Positions 8,400 to 17,852 of a DNA stretch of 64,000 bases are shown here, piece after piece (position 1 is the first letter of the stretch; each line of letters opens with the position of its first letter). Below the pieces are notes generated by a model. The model saw nothing but the letters and a program-made list of their open reading frames with translations, ran no database searches and was not told where the DNA came from. Location of the stretch: NCBI RefSeq assembly GCF_007421925.1, contig NZ_QMDX01000001.1:270629-334628 (forward strand), given 5' to 3'. This stretch comes from Haloglomus irregulare (GTDB taxonomy: Archaea; Halobacteriota; Halobacteria; Halobacteriales; Haloarculaceae). The position numbers were made by a program, and so were the translations under genes.

Positions 8400-9584
8400 A
8401 TGTCCATGCCAGAGGACGACCAGCCGTTCGCCATCGTCCCGCCCGCCGCCATCCGCGACGGTCGCGCGACCGACGCGTACTTCCGCCGGACGGAGGCGGC
8501 GCTGGACGCGGCCGACCGGAACCCCCACGTCGTCGCCGAGGTCACCGCGAGCCAGTTCCCGACCGGCGAGCCGGCGCTGTTCGACGGCATCCAGGACGCC
8601 GTCCACCTGTTCGAGGGGCTCCCGGTCGACGTGCACGCGCTCCCGCCGGGGACGTGCTTCGACGGCGGCCCTGTCGTCCGCATCGAGGGGCCGTACCGCT
8701 CGTTCGCGCGGTACGAGACGTCGCTGCTGGGGTTCCTCTCGGGGGCGACGGCGTTCGCCACGGCCGCCCACGAACTCCGGCGGGCCGCGCCGGAGACGCC
8801 CGTGCTCTCCTTCGGCGCGCGCCACCTCCACCCGTCGCTGGCCGCGGTCCTGGAGCGGTCGGCGCTGCTCGCGGGGTTGGACGGCTTCTCGCACGTCGCC
8901 GCCGGCGACCGGCTGGGTCGCGAGGCGAGCGGGACGATGCCCCACGCCCTGGTCATCTGCTTCGGGCGCGGCGAGCAGGAGGCCGCGTGGCGGGCCTTCG
9001 ACGACGGCGTCGACCCCGACGTCCCTCGGACCGCGCTCGTCGACACCTACAGCGACGAGGTGGACGAGGCCGTCCGGGCGGCCGAGGCCGTCGACGACCT
9101 GGGCGGCGTCCGGCTGGACACGACCGGCTCCCGGCGGGGCGACTTCCGGCACATCTGCCGGGAGGTCCGCTGGGAGCTGGACGCCCGCGGCCACGACGAC
9201 GTCGACCTCTTCGTCTCGGGCGGGCTCGGGGTCGCGGACCTCCGCGAACTCCGGGACGTCGCCGACGGGTTCGGCGTCGGCGGCGCCATCAGCAACGCCG
9301 ACCCGGCCGACTTCGGGCTGGACATCGTCACCGTCGAGGGGGAACCGGCCGCAAAGCGCGGGAAGCTCCCGCTCCCCAAGCAGGTCTACCGGACGCCGGA
9401 CGGGGCCCACCACGTCGGCCTCGCCCACGAGGAGGGCCCGGCCGACGGCGACCCGCTGCTGGAACCGGTCGTCGCGGACGGCGAACTCGTCCGGGAGTTC
9501 GACCTCGACGCGGGCATCGGGCGCGCCCGCGAGGACGCCGCGCTGGTGTTCGAGGGCGGGTCCGGTGGCGAGGACGACGGGTGA
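8400..9584 (+). CDS. pncB: Nicotinate phosphoribosyltransferase
   Basis: A 394-residue enzyme of NAD salvage that joins nicotinate to PRPP to give nicotinate mononucleotide. Family features are AEVTASQFPTGEPALFDG near residue 45, a central LSFGARHLHP segment, DTYSDEVDEA, and the FVSGGLGVADLRELR plus GVGGAISNA phosphate-binding loops at the C-terminal barrel end. Length fits the archaeal form. The ATG at 8400 (alternative at 8406) lies about 27 bp after an AGGTTTTTCG TATA-like element. Its stop overlaps the GTG start of the BASS transporter by four bases, so the two are translationally coupled. Confidence 0.88.
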   Translation: MSMPEDDQPFAIVPPAAIRDGRATDAYFRRTEAALDAADRNPHVVAEVTASQFPTGEPALFDGIQDAVHLFEGLPVDVHALPPGTCFDGGPVVRIEGPYRSFARYETSLLGFLSGATAFATAAHELRRAAPETPVLSFGARHLHPSLAAVLERSALLAGLDGFSHVAAGDRLGREASGTMPHALVICFGRGEQEAAWRAFDDGVDPDVPRTALVDTYSDEVDEAVRAAEAVDDLGGVRLDTTGSRRGDFRHICREVRWELDARGHDDVDLFVSGGLGVADLRELRDVADGFGVGGAISNADPADFGLDIVTVEGEPAAKRGKLPLPKQVYRTPDGAHHVGLAHEEGPADGDPLLEPVVADGELVREFDLDAGIGRAREDAALVFEGGSGGEDDG

Positions 9585-10498
9585 GCGCCGTCACCCGGGC
9601 CGCCCGAATCGTCGACGACTACCTCGTCGGCTGGGTGGCGCTGGCCGTGCTCGCGGGGCTGGCCGTCCCCGAGCTGGGCGCGGTGACGGCGCTCTCGACA
9701 CCCATCCTCGCCGCGATGGTCGGCTCCGTCTCGCTGACCCTCTCCGCCGGGGCGTTCCGGGCGGTCGACCGCCGCGCGCTCGCCGTGGCCCTCGTCGCAC
9801 AGACCGGGATGGTGCTGGCCGCGTTCGCCGTCGCGCGCCTGCTCGGCCTCGGGCCCGCCCTGACGGTCGGGTTCGTCGTCCTCGGTGCCGTGACGCCGGA
9901 ACTCGTCACGCCCGTGATGACCGAACTCGCGGACGGCGACACCGCGCTCGCCTCCGCGGTGCTCGTCCTCGTCGGGCTGGGGAGCGTCGGCCTCGTCCCG
10001 GGGGCCGTCACCGTCCTCGTGGGCGACGCCGTGGCGTTCGACACGTCCCGCATCGTCCGCGGGCTGGCGCTCGCGGTCGTCCTGCCGATGGCCGCCGCGG
10101 TCGGCCTCCGGTCGCGCTTCACCGAACGGGTCGCCCGGTACGACGACCTCTACCCCTCGGTCGCCGCCGGCCTCGTCGTCGTCATCATCGGCGGCGTGAC
10201 GGCCGCGAACGCGGCTCTCCTCCGGGCCGGCGGCTCGCGCCTGGCCGCGGTCGTCGCCGGCGCGCTCGCGCTCAACGTCGCCGGCTACGCCGCGGGCTGG
10301 TTCGCGGGGAGCCCGTTCGACCGCCCCGCCCGCATCGCCACGACGCTCTCGGTCGGGATGCGCGACTTCGCCGTCGCGGCCGCGCTGGTCGTCGGCGCCG
10401 GCTTCCCGCCGACCGCGGCGCTCCCGGCCGTCGCCTTCGGCGTCGTGGAGCTCGTCACCAGCGCCGGGCTGGCCCGCTGGTTCCGGAGGGACGGGTAA
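9581..10498 (+). CDS. BASS-family (bile acid:sodium symporter-like) transporter, coupled to pncB
   Basis: A 305-residue integral membrane protein with about nine to ten predicted helices, including GWVALAVLAGLAVPELG, GFVVLGAVTPELVTPV and a final PPTAALPAVAFGVVELV helix. The conserved core GMRDFAVAAALVVG corresponds to the discontinuous helix that binds Na+ in the bile-acid/arsenite transporter superfamily. The GTG start overlaps the pncB stop in a GTGA, a strong sign of coupled translation. BASS members carry organic anions such as pyruvate or pantothenate in other organisms; a nicotinate or related carboxylate substrate is inferred here only from the coupling. Confidence 0.78.
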   Translation: MSAVTRAARIVDDYLVGWVALAVLAGLAVPELGAVTALSTPILAAMVGSVSLTLSAGAFRAVDRRALAVALVAQTGMVLAAFAVARLLGLGPALTVGFVVLGAVTPELVTPVMTELADGDTALASAVLVLVGLGSVGLVPGAVTVLVGDAVAFDTSRIVRGLALAVVLPMAAAVGLRSRFTERVARYDDLYPSVAAGLVVVIIGGVTAANAALLRAGGSRLAAVVAGALALNVAGYAAGWFAGSPFDRPARIATTLSVGMRDFAVAAALVVGAGFPPTAALPAVAFGVVELVTSAGLARWFRRDG

Positions 10499-10622
10499 CT
10501 CCGAGCATTGCCTTCGAGACGCCGACACAGTCGAGCGGGGAGCGGCATTCCCGCGTTGTCCCGGCAGTTACGCACATAGCCGACGCGTATCAGTGTTCAC
10601 CGGAGCGGGCCCTCCGCCGGCC

Positions 10623-11624
10623 TCAGGGTTTCGGTGCGGCGTTCTGCAGCGCCGTCTCGGCGACGTTGCCGCCGTAGTCGCCCGCGCGGGTGAGCGAGTC
10701 GACGACGAGCCCGAGCAGCTGTGCCTGCTGGGGGTCGAGTTCGTGACCGCGGACGAGCGAGTCGACCTCGCGGGCCCGCTCGTCGACGTCCTCGATGCGG
10801 CGCCGGGCGTCGTTGGCCATCCGGGTGGCCGCCTCGGAATCCGCCTCCAGCAGCGCGTCCATGGCCGTCTCGATGACCCCCTCGGCGGCGGCGTGGAGCT
10901 CCTCTATGACGGCCGCGGCGTCGGCTGGCATCTCGTCGAGCGCCCGGGCGTGGCTGCTGATCTTGGCCGCGTGGTCGGCCACGCGCTCGAGCTGGCGGGC
11001 CGAGGAGTGGTAGTCGAAGCAGGTCTCGCGGTCCAGCCCGATGTCGGCGGCGGCGCCAGGGTCCCGGAGGACGGAGCGGAACACGCGCGAGACCATCGAC
11101 CAGAGCCGGTCGACGTCGTCGTCGCGCTGGACCACGTCCGCGGCGAGGTCGTCGTCGTCCTCCACGAGGGCAGCCACGCTGTCGGCCAGCATCGTCGTCG
11201 CGACGAGCCGCATCCGGGTGATGGCGTTGTGCAGCGACAGCTCCGAGGAGTCGAGCAGGTCCTGCAGGCGGACGCGCTCGGAGGTCTCGCCGATGACCTC
11301 CAGCCCCACCAGCGACTGGACCGCGTCGCGGATGGTCCGGCGCTGGGCCGCGGTCACGCGGGCGCTCTGCAGCGTGATGATATCGAACCCGCTGACGTAC
11401 ATCGTGACCACCGCGCGCATCAGCTCCTGGTCCGCCAGGTCGCCGATATCGAGGGTCCCCTCGATCTTCTCCTCGTCGCTCTGAGGGGTCAACAGCAGTG
11501 CCTCCTCCTCCGGGTGGAACTCGACGACGCTGCCGCCGCTGACGCCGTTATCGGTCGCCCAGTCCTTCGGCAGCGAGACGGTGAACGTCGACCCGCCGGT
11601 CACCTGCACCTTGCGCGTCTCCAT
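10623..11624 (-). CDS. AbrB-PhoU fusion regulator of phosphate uptake
   Basis: A 333-residue protein. Residues 1-45 form a SpoVT/AbrB-like swapped-hairpin DNA-binding domain (METRKVQVTGGSTFTVSLPK, then GSVVEFHPEE). The rest is two PhoU-type three-helix bundles, the second with CFDYHSSARQLERVADHAAK and a final SLTRAGDYGGNVAETAL, the E/DxxxD pattern that binds metal clusters in PhoU. It is divergent from pstS across a 320-bp region, consistent with a role in sensing or repressing the Pst system. I choose the ATG at 11624: a TATATAGATA element at 11663-11672 would start transcription near 11640, downstream of the in-frame alternative at 11648. Confidence 0.85.
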   Translation of the reverse strand: METRKVQVTGGSTFTVSLPKDWATDNGVSGGSVVEFHPEEEALLLTPQSDEEKIEGTLDIGDLADQELMRAVVTMYVSGFDIITLQSARVTAAQRRTIRDAVQSLVGLEVIGETSERVRLQDLLDSSELSLHNAITRMRLVATTMLADSVAALVEDDDDLAADVVQRDDDVDRLWSMVSRVFRSVLRDPGAAADIGLDRETCFDYHSSARQLERVADHAAKISSHARALDEMPADAAAVIEELHAAAEGVIETAMDALLEADSEAATRMANDARRRIEDVDERAREVDSLVRGHELDPQQAQLLGLVVDSLTRAGDYGGNVAETALQNAAPKP

Positions 11625-11662
11625 GACCGTCCCTGTGAGGCCACCCATCATAAATCGATTCA

Positions 11663-11672
11663 TATCTATATA
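11663..11672 (-). promoter_or_regulatory. TATA box of the AbrB-PhoU gene
   Basis: On the reverse strand the bases read TATAGATATG preceded by TATA, an AT-only island in GC-rich DNA about 40-48 bp from the METRKV start codon. An archaeal transcript would start about 25 bp downstream, near 11640, leaving a short leader of 15-20 nt. This placement decides the start codon of the gene. Confidence 0.55.
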
Positions 11673-11860
11673 CGAGATGTCAGTTAGACATAGTTCGCCG
11701 TCATGCCCCCTGCACGGCTGGAAACGGTCGGGTCGAGTGCCCGTCGATGGAGGAGTATTGACCCGAAGCGGCGCCGCCACTGCCCCCGTCCGCGCCGCTG
11801 TTTGACGTTCAGCGCCGGTCCACGGCCGATATAGCGAGATGGGGGCGGGATGTGACACGT

Positions 11861-11890
11861 ACTGATACCTTTACCTATATAGTAATCAGT
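11861..11890 (+). promoter_or_regulatory. pstS promoter with inverted repeat around the TATA box
   Basis: The TATA core CTATATAG lies at 11875-11882. It is flanked by ACTGAT at 11861-11866 and ATCAGT at 11885-11890, a perfect 6-bp inverted repeat with 18 bp between the arms. That places a potential dimer site directly over the TATA box. The pstS ATG is about 65 bp downstream, so the mRNA would have a leader of around 40 nt. Control by phosphate is expected from the genes; the operator itself is inferred. Confidence 0.45.
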
Positions 11891-11946
11891 TCAGAGTATA
11901 GCAGTCATAGTAGACTACTTACCCGCTCCATGTCCGGGGACAGGTG

Positions 11947-13023
11947 ATGTCAGAAAACGACCGGTTCGACACCGCATCGCGCCGCAAGTTCATCGCCGGC
12001 GCCGGGGCTGCCGGCATCGCGCTCGCCGCAGGTTGTACAGAGGGCGGCGACGGCGGTGACGGCGGTGACGGCGGTGACGGTGGTAGTGGCGGTGACGGCG
12101 GTGACGGTGGCAGTGGCGGCGACGGCGGCGACGGTGGCAGTGGCGACGGGGAGATGAACCTCTCGGGGGAGATCAGCGTCACCGGGAGTTCGACCGTCTT
12201 CCCGCTCGCGACCGCCGTGGCCGAGGAGTTCCAGGGCATGCACAGCGACGTCGACATCAGCATCCAGTCGACCGGCTCCGGCGGCGGGTTCGAGAACTTC
12301 TTCTGCCCCGGGGAGTCCGACATCAACAACGCCTCGCGTCCGATCAAGGACAGCGAGATGGAGAACTGCCAGAGCAACGACGTCCAGCCCCACGAGATCA
12401 AGGTCGCGACCGACGCCCTGACGGTCATCATCAACAACGAGAACGACTGGGCGACCGAGATGACCATCGACGAGCTCGCACAGGTCTGGGGCCCGGAGGC
12501 CGGCGACGGCCAGACCTGGGCGGACGTCAACTCGGACTGGCCCGACGAGGAGATCGAGCGGTTCGGCGCCGCCGAGACCTCCGGGACCTTCGACTACTTC
12601 ACCGAGGTCATCAACGGCGAGGAGGGCGCCCACACGCAGGACTACGAGCCCACGGAGCAGGACCGGACCATCGTCCAGGGGGTCACGGGGAGCCAGTACG
12701 CGATCGGCTACCTCGGCTTCGCCTACTACTCCCAGAACCCGGACCAGGTCACCGCGGTTGCCGTCGACAGCGGTGACGGCCCGGTGGCGCCGTCGCTGGA
12801 GACGGCAAAGTCCGGCGAGTACACCCCGCTGGCCCGGCCGCTGTTCACCTACCCCAACCAGAACCGGCTCACCGAGACCCATATCGCGGAGTTCTGCCGG
12901 TTCTTCGTCGAGCAGACCACCAACACGGAGCTCGTCGCCAACCAGGTCGGCTACGTGCCCAACAGCGAGGAGGAGAAGAACACGGAACTGGAGGAGCTGA
13001 ACGCGGCCATCGAGAACGCCTAA
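11947..13023 (+). CDS. pstS: Phosphate ABC transporter, substrate-binding lipoprotein PstS
   Basis: A 358-residue lipoprotein that captures phosphate outside the membrane. The N-terminus has a twin-arginine signal (SRRKFIAGAGAAGIALAAGC), with the lipidated Cys at residue 30. A Gly/Asp/Ser-only linker of about 35 residues follows. The binding domain starts at ISVTGSSTVFPLATAVAEEF, the phosphate-contacting TGSST loop of PstS, and contains STGSGGGFENF and ETSGTFDYF. It is the first gene of pstSCAB. The ATG at 11947 is preferred over a GTG one codon upstream. The whole protein length is normal for the family apart from the linker. Confidence 0.93.
   Translation: MSENDRFDTASRRKFIAGAGAAGIALAAGCTEGGDGGDGGDGGDGGSGGDGGDGGSGGDGGDGGSGDGEMNLSGEISVTGSSTVFPLATAVAEEFQGMHSDVDISIQSTGSGGGFENFFCPGESDINNASRPIKDSEMENCQSNDVQPHEIKVATDALTVIINNENDWATEMTIDELAQVWGPEAGDGQTWADVNSDWPDEEIERFGAAETSGTFDYFTEVINGEEGAHTQDYEPTEQDRTIVQGVTGSQYAIGYLGFAYYSQNPDQVTAVAVDSGDGPVAPSLETAKSGEYTPLARPLFTYPNQNRLTETHIAEFCRFFVEQTTNTELVANQVGYVPNSEEEKNTELEELNAAIENA
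12042..12149 (+). repeat. Low-complexity GGCGGTGACGGC repeat encoding the PstS Gly/Asp linker
   Basis: About 108 bp made of near-identical units: GGCGGTGAC or GGCGGCGAC blocks in threes, separated by GGTGGTAGT or GGTGGCAGT. This gives (GGDGGDGGD)(GGS) motifs in the protein. Synonymous differences between blocks show it is not a fresh expansion. Such tracts are prone to slippage, so linker length probably varies between strains. Confidence 0.8.
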
Positions 13024-13081
13024 CGGTTCCGGTCGCATCCACCCACTTTAACACATTCCCACCGATACGACCCCTCAACGA

Positions 13082-14047
13082 ATGAGCAACGAACCTGCGG
13101 ACATGGACCTGACCGGGGACCGTGGCTCCCAGACGGTCCGCGAGGGAATCTACCATCTCGTCTTCTTCATCTGTGCCGCGGTGTCGGTGCTGACCACCAT
13201 CGGTATCGTCCTCTCGCTGGCGGGGCCGGCGTTCGGGCTGTTCGGTGGCTCCGGCTTCTTCCAGGACGTATCGCTGAGCGAGTTCCTGCTCAGTACGGAC
13301 TTCAGCCCGGCGATCAAGCCGACCGTGTTCGGCGTGTTGCCGCTGGTGTTCGGCACGCTGCTCATCACGGTGGGCGCGGCAGCGGTCGCGCTCCCGTTCG
13401 GACTGCTCACCGCCATCTACCTGAGCGAGTACGCGAGTTCGCGGCGGCGGGCGGTGCTGAAGCCGCTGCTCGAGGTGCTGGCCGGGGTCCCGACGGTCGT
13501 CTACGGCTACTTCGCGCTGGTCTACGTGACGCCGATCCTCGACGCCGTCCCGGGGATCGAACTGGGAACGTTCAACGCCCTCTCCGCGTCGCTGGTGATG
13601 GGCATCATGATTATCCCCATGGTTTCCTCGATCAGCGAGGACTCGATGAGCGCGGTGCCGGACTCGCTTCGGAACGCCTCGTACGGGCTCGGCTCGACAA
13701 AGTTCGACGTGTCGACCGGTGTCGTCGTCCCGTCGGCGGCCTCCGGCATCGCCTCCTCGTTCATCCTCGCGATCTCCCGGGCGGTCGGCGAGACGATGAT
13801 CGTCGTGGTCGCGGCCGGCCAGACCGCACGGTTCCCCGGCAGTGCCACCGAGCTGCTGAACTCCTTCTTCCAGTCGACACAGACGATGACGTCGGCGATC
13901 GTCCAGCTGGGACTGAGCGACCTCGCCGGCGGAACGACCGCCTACCGGGCCCTGTTCGCCATCGGTCTGGTGCTGTTCGTCATGACGCTTGTGCTCAATC
14001 TCGTGAGTGACGTGCTCGTCCGGCGCTACCAGGAGGACTACGAATAA
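13082..14047 (+). CDS. pstC: Phosphate ABC transporter permease PstC
   Basis: A 321-residue inner-membrane permease of the Pst phosphate importer. It has about six transmembrane helices, the first at residues 21-50. The EAA-like coupling loop for the ATPase is PDSLRNASYGLGSTKFDV, followed by SGIASSFILAISRAVGETM, which is strongly PstC-like. The gene lies 58 bp after pstS. Its TAA stop shares one base with the ATG of pstA (TAATG), which indicates coupled translation. Confidence 0.92.
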   Translation: MSNEPADMDLTGDRGSQTVREGIYHLVFFICAAVSVLTTIGIVLSLAGPAFGLFGGSGFFQDVSLSEFLLSTDFSPAIKPTVFGVLPLVFGTLLITVGAAAVALPFGLLTAIYLSEYASSRRRAVLKPLLEVLAGVPTVVYGYFALVYVTPILDAVPGIELGTFNALSASLVMGIMIIPMVSSISEDSMSAVPDSLRNASYGLGSTKFDVSTGVVVPSAASGIASSFILAISRAVGETMIVVVAAGQTARFPGSATELLNSFFQSTQTMTSAIVQLGLSDLAGGTTAYRALFAIGLVLFVMTLVLNLVSDVLVRRYQEDYE

Positions 14048-15663
14048 TGGCAACCGAAACCGGCACGACGACGGAGGGCGCGGCGTTCGGAAAGATCAGT
14101 CGGCTCCGGGGGATCGTCTTCGAGTACCTCACCCTCGCGGCCTCGGTGTTCGGCATCGCCTCGCTGGGGGTGTTGCTGGGGTACGTCTTCTGGGATGCGT
14201 TCGGCCTCCAGGCGGCCGACCCCCTGTGGTACGCCGCGTTCGCCGTGACGCTCGTGCTCCCGCTGACTGGCTTCGCCCTCTACGGCCGCCGGAACGCGCT
14301 GGCCGGGGAGGTCGCCCTCGAGCTGTTCTCGACGGTGATGGCCGGCGTTCTCGGTGGCTTCGCGCTGGTCGTCGTGCTGGAGGTGATCGCCGGGTCCGAC
14401 GTCTGGTCCGCCTACTTCGCCACCGTGGCGGGCCCGCTGGCCGGGCTGTTCGTCTACGGGCGGCGGAACGAGGCCAACTGGGTCGGGCTCGCGGGCCTCG
14501 GCGCCCTCGTCGTCGGTCCGGTCGTCGGGACCGTGGCGCTCGACCCGCTCACCCGGGTCGGGGAGCTGCTCGGCGGTCCGGGCATCTACTTCCTCTCGTT
14601 AGTGCTCCCCGCGGCGGCGATCGCACGGTACGTCGTCGGGGACGTCCTCGAGTTCGGGAGCGGTGACTACGCCGCCCTGGCCACCGTCGTCGTCGCCCTC
14701 GTCGGGGTTCCGGTCGCCGACCAGTTCGCGGCGGTCACGCGTCCGATCTGGCTGATGTTCCACGTGGCACTCGTCGTGCCGTTCGGTATCGTCGCCGCGA
14801 AGAACCTCGCGGACCGGGACCGATGGATCGGGTTCGCCGGCCCGCTGATCCTCGCCGGTGGCGTCGCACTGCTGGTGACGCTACCCGAGGTGTTCGGCAT
14901 CGCCGGGCCGGAGCCGTGGTTCGACTGGCAGTACGTCACCGCAAACCCGTCCCGTTTCGCCGATCAGGCCGGCCTGTACCCGGCCATCATCGGTTCGATC
15001 TTCATGATCGTGCTCGTGGCGCTCCTCACGCTGATGCTCGGGGTGGGTGCGGCGCTGTACCTCGAGGAGTATGCCCCCTCCAGCGGTCCTCTGGGGGCGG
15101 TGACGCGGTTCATCCGCATCAACATCTCCAACCTCGCGGGGGTCCCCTCGGTCGTTTACGGACTGCTCGGGCTGGCGGTGTTCGCCAACACGCTCCGGCT
15201 CGGGTTCGGGACCGTCATCACGGCGGCGTTCACGCTATCCCTGCTCATCCTTCCGATCGTCATCATCTCGGCGCGCGAGGCGATCCAGTCGGTGCCGGAC
15301 TCGCTGCGCGACGCCTCCTACGGGATGGGGGCGACCAGATGGCAGACGGTTCGCAACGTCATCATGCCGCGGGCAATCCCCGGCATCCTGACCGGCACCA
15401 TCCTGGCGCTGGGGCGGGCGATCGGGGAGACGGCACCGCTGATCATGATCGGCGTCGCGACGACCAAGTTCAGCCCTCCCGGCGGACTGTTCGGGAAGAT
15501 GACGGCGATGCCGATGCAGATCTACACCTGGGCGGGGTTCCCGAGCCAGGAGTTCCAGCACGGTGTCGTCGCGGCCGGGGTGGTGACGCTGCTGGTCGTG
15601 CTCCTCACGATGAACTCCATCGCGATACTCATGCGGAACAAGTTCGAACAGAGTGATATCTGA
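14047..15663 (+). CDS. pstA: Phosphate ABC transporter permease PstA with long N-terminal membrane extension
   Basis: A 538-residue permease. The C-terminal 230 residues or so are a standard Pst[33 protein letters not shown], the coupling loop [19 protein letters not shown] and [16 protein letters not shown]. The N-terminal half adds about seven extra hydrophobic segments (for example [30 protein letters not shown] and [15 protein letters not shown]). That is far more than the six helices of bacterial PstA. I recall long PstA proteins in other haloarchaea, so this is probably a lineage form. The stop overlaps the pstB start in the same TGATG style. Confidence 0.9.
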   Translation: MATETGTTTEGAAFGKISRLRGIVFEYLTLAASVFGIASLGVLLGYVFWDAFGLQAADPLWYAAFAVTLVLPLTGFALYGRRNALAGEVALELFSTVMAGVLGGFALVVVLEVIAGSDVWSAYFATVAGPLAGLFVYGRRNEANWVGLAGLGALVVGPVVGTVALDPLTRVGELLGGPGIYFLSLVLPAAAIARYVVGDVLEFGSGDYAALATVVVALVGVPVADQFAAVTRPIWLMFHVALVVPFGIVAAKNLADRDRWIGFAGPLILAGGVALLVTLPEVFGIAGPEPWFDWQYVTANPSRFADQAGLYPAIIGSIFMIVLVALLTLMLGVGAALYLEEYAPSSGPLGAVTRFIRINISNLAGVPSVVYGLLGLAVFANTLRLGFGTVITAAFTLSLLILPIVIISAREAIQSVPDSLRDASYGMGATRWQTVRNVIMPRAIPGILTGTILALGRAIGETAPLIMIGVATTKFSPPGGLFGKMTAMPMQIYTWAGFPSQEFQHGVVAAGVVTLLVVLLTMNSIAILMRNKFEQSDI

Positions 15664-16541
15664 TGTCCCAGAACGAGAACACCACGACCACGACCGATGA
15701 GGGCGGAACCGACCCACAGACCGATGACGAGAAGCTCATCTCCACGGACGTGACGACCGGCGAGGAGTCGGCGAGGGCGGCCGCCACCTCGCGGACGATG
15801 GTCGAGGCCCGTGGCGTCGACGTCTACTACGGCGATCTCCAGGCACTCGACGACGTGTCGCTGGAAATCCCCGAGGGGAAGGTCACGGCGATGATCGGGC
15901 CCTCTGGCTGTGGGAAGTCGACCTTCCTCCGCTGTATCAACCGGATGAACGACTTGGTCGACAGCGCCCGCGTCGAGGGGGACCTCCTGCTGAAGGGGAA
16001 GAACGTCTACGACGACGACGTCGACCCGGTCGCGCTGCGGCGACAGGTCGGGATGGTGTTCCAGGAGCCCAACCCGTTCCCCAAGAGCATCTACGACAAC
16101 GTCGCCTACGGCCGGCGCATCCAGGGGCTCGAGGGTGACATGGACGAGGAGGTCGAGAAGGCGCTCCGGCGGGCGGCGCTGTGGGACGAGGTGAATGACC
16201 AGCTCGACAAGTCGGGCCTCGACCTCTCCGGCGGCCAGCAACAGCGCCTCTGCATCGCCCGCGCCATCGCCGTCGACCCGGAGGTCATCCTGATGGACGA
16301 GCCCGCCTCCGCACTCGACCCCATCGCCACCTCGAAGATCGAGGACCTCATCGAGGAGCTGGCCGAGGACTACACCGTCGTCATCGTCACCCACAACATG
16401 CAGCAGGCGGCCCGCATCTCCGACCAGACGGCCGTCTTCCTCACCGGTGGCGAACTCGTCGAGTTCGACGACACGCAGAAGATCTTCGAGAACCCGGAGC
16501 ACGACCGCGTCGAGGACTACATCACCGGCAAGTTCGGATGA
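15663..16541 (+). CDS. pstB: Phosphate ABC transporter ATP-binding protein PstB
   Basis: A 292-residue ATPase that powers phosphate import. After an N-terminal Thr/Asp/Glu-rich extension of about 45 residues, the ABC domain shows Walker [11 protein letters not shown], the PstB-specific RCINRMNDL, the Q-loop [19 protein letters not shown], signature [14 protein letters not shown], Walker [14 protein letters not shown] and the switch histidine in [10 protein letters not shown]. It ends with the family's IFENPEH...DYITGKFG. It overlaps pstA by one base and closes the operon. The acidic extension is longer than in bacterial PstB. Confidence 0.94.
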   Translation: MSQNENTTTTTDEGGTDPQTDDEKLISTDVTTGEESARAAATSRTMVEARGVDVYYGDLQALDDVSLEIPEGKVTAMIGPSGCGKSTFLRCINRMNDLVDSARVEGDLLLKGKNVYDDDVDPVALRRQVGMVFQEPNPFPKSIYDNVAYGRRIQGLEGDMDEEVEKALRRAALWDEVNDQLDKSGLDLSGGQQQRLCIARAIAVDPEVILMDEPASALDPIATSKIEDLIEELAEDYTVVIVTHNMQQAARISDQTAVFLTGGELVEFDDTQKIFENPEHDRVEDYITGKFG

Positions 16542-16609
16542 GCTCCGCGGCCGGACGCCGTCACATCGCCGTGCCGTCGGCTCGTCCCGCGGGGTCGTAG
16601 GGGGCCGGG

Positions 16610-17809
16610 ATGAACAGGCGCGCGTATCTCGCGTCACTCGTCGGGTGTTGCTCCGGGCTCGCCGGCTGCTCCGGGCTCGCCGGCGATGCCACCGTGACGG
16701 AGACGGCCGCCCCCGTCCCACGGACGGCGACCGCCGCACCGGTGCCGGGACCGACCACACCGTCGGAACTCCCCGTCCCGGAATCGGAGTTGGTTCGCGC
16801 CGCTCCCCGGGACGGGATTCCCGCGATAACCGAGCCGGCGTTCGGCGAGACGTGGTCGGGCATCACCGTCGCCGCCGAGAGTCTCTCGCGGGGGGAGTTC
16901 ACCGTCGACCTCGAACTGCGCCCGCAGGACGTGGTCATCGGCGTCGCGCTCGAGGGCGAGGCCAGGGCGTACCCGCTGAAGCTCCTCTCCTGGCACGAGG
17001 TTGTCAACGACACGGCCGAGGGGCGGCCCCTGCTGGTAACCTACTGTCCCCTCTGTGGGAGCAGCATCGTCACCCGGCGAACGGTCGGCGGCGAGCCGGC
17101 GCGGTTCGGCGTGAGTGGCCTGCTGCTGGACCAGAACCTGGTCCTGTACGACGGGGTCACGGGGTCGCTGTGGTCGCAGCTGGCGGCCACCGCCATCCGT
17201 GGCCCGCGGACCGGCGACCGGCTCGAACTCCTGCCGTCGGCGGTGACACGACTGGACACGTGGCGCGAGCAGCACCCCGGGGCACGGGTGCTCCTCCCCC
17301 CGCCGCGGTCCGGGAGCGTCGACGACCGGACGTTCAACTACAACCGGGACCGGTACGGAGCGTACTACGCGAGCGAGCGCGTCGGGGCGCCGGGCGCGGG
17401 CCGGTCGGCCGCGGATGCCCGAATCCACCCGAAGACGTCGGTCATCGGCATCCGCTCCGGGGGAACTGCCCGTGCGTATCCGTTCCCCATCGTTCGCGAG
17501 CGGGGCGTCATCAACGACACCGTCGGGCGCACGCCGGTCGTCGTCGCTGCCGGCCCGGGTCGGTCGGTGAGCACGCTCTCGGGGAGCATGGTCGCCTACG
17601 ACCGCCGGGTCGACGGCCGGACGCTCCGGTTCGAACGAGGGGAGACGGGCGACCTCCACGCCGGCGGGTCGCGCTGGGCCATCACGACGGGACTCGCGCT
17701 GGACGGGCCCCACCGGGGAGCCAGGCTGGCGTCCGCCGGGCCGCCGCCGCAGTTCTGGTTCGCCTGGCGCGAGCGTCACCCGGGGGCGGAACTGTACGGC
17801 CACGGGTGA
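16610..17809 (+). CDS. DUF3179 domain lipoprotein
   Basis: A 399-residue putative lipoprotein; the signal segment ends in SGLAGC around residue 20 and is followed by a Pro/Thr-rich spacer. The body is DUF3179: ITEPAFGETWSG, YPLKLLSWHEVVND, and LVTYCPLCGSSI with two conserved cysteines. A second similar half follows, with YPFPIVRERGVINDTVG. The function of this domain is unknown to me. It lies 68 bp downstream of pstB on the same strand; co-transcription with pst is possible but no motif ties it to phosphate. Confidence 0.82.
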   Translation: MNRRAYLASLVGCCSGLAGCSGLAGDATVTETAAPVPRTATAAPVPGPTTPSELPVPESELVRAAPRDGIPAITEPAFGETWSGITVAAESLSRGEFTVDLELRPQDVVIGVALEGEARAYPLKLLSWHEVVNDTAEGRPLLVTYCPLCGSSIVTRRTVGGEPARFGVSGLLLDQNLVLYDGVTGSLWSQLAATAIRGPRTGDRLELLPSAVTRLDTWREQHPGARVLLPPPRSGSVDDRTFNYNRDRYGAYYASERVGAPGAGRSAADARIHPKTSVIGIRSGGTARAYPFPIVRERGVINDTVGRTPVVVAAGPGRSVSTLSGSMVAYDRRVDGRTLRFERGETGDLHAGGSRWAITTGLALDGPHRGARLASAGPPPQFWFAWRERHPGAELYGHG

Positions 17810-17852
17810 GGCCGGCTGACTCGCGGCCGCGGTCGAGGGGGCGGACGGGCGT

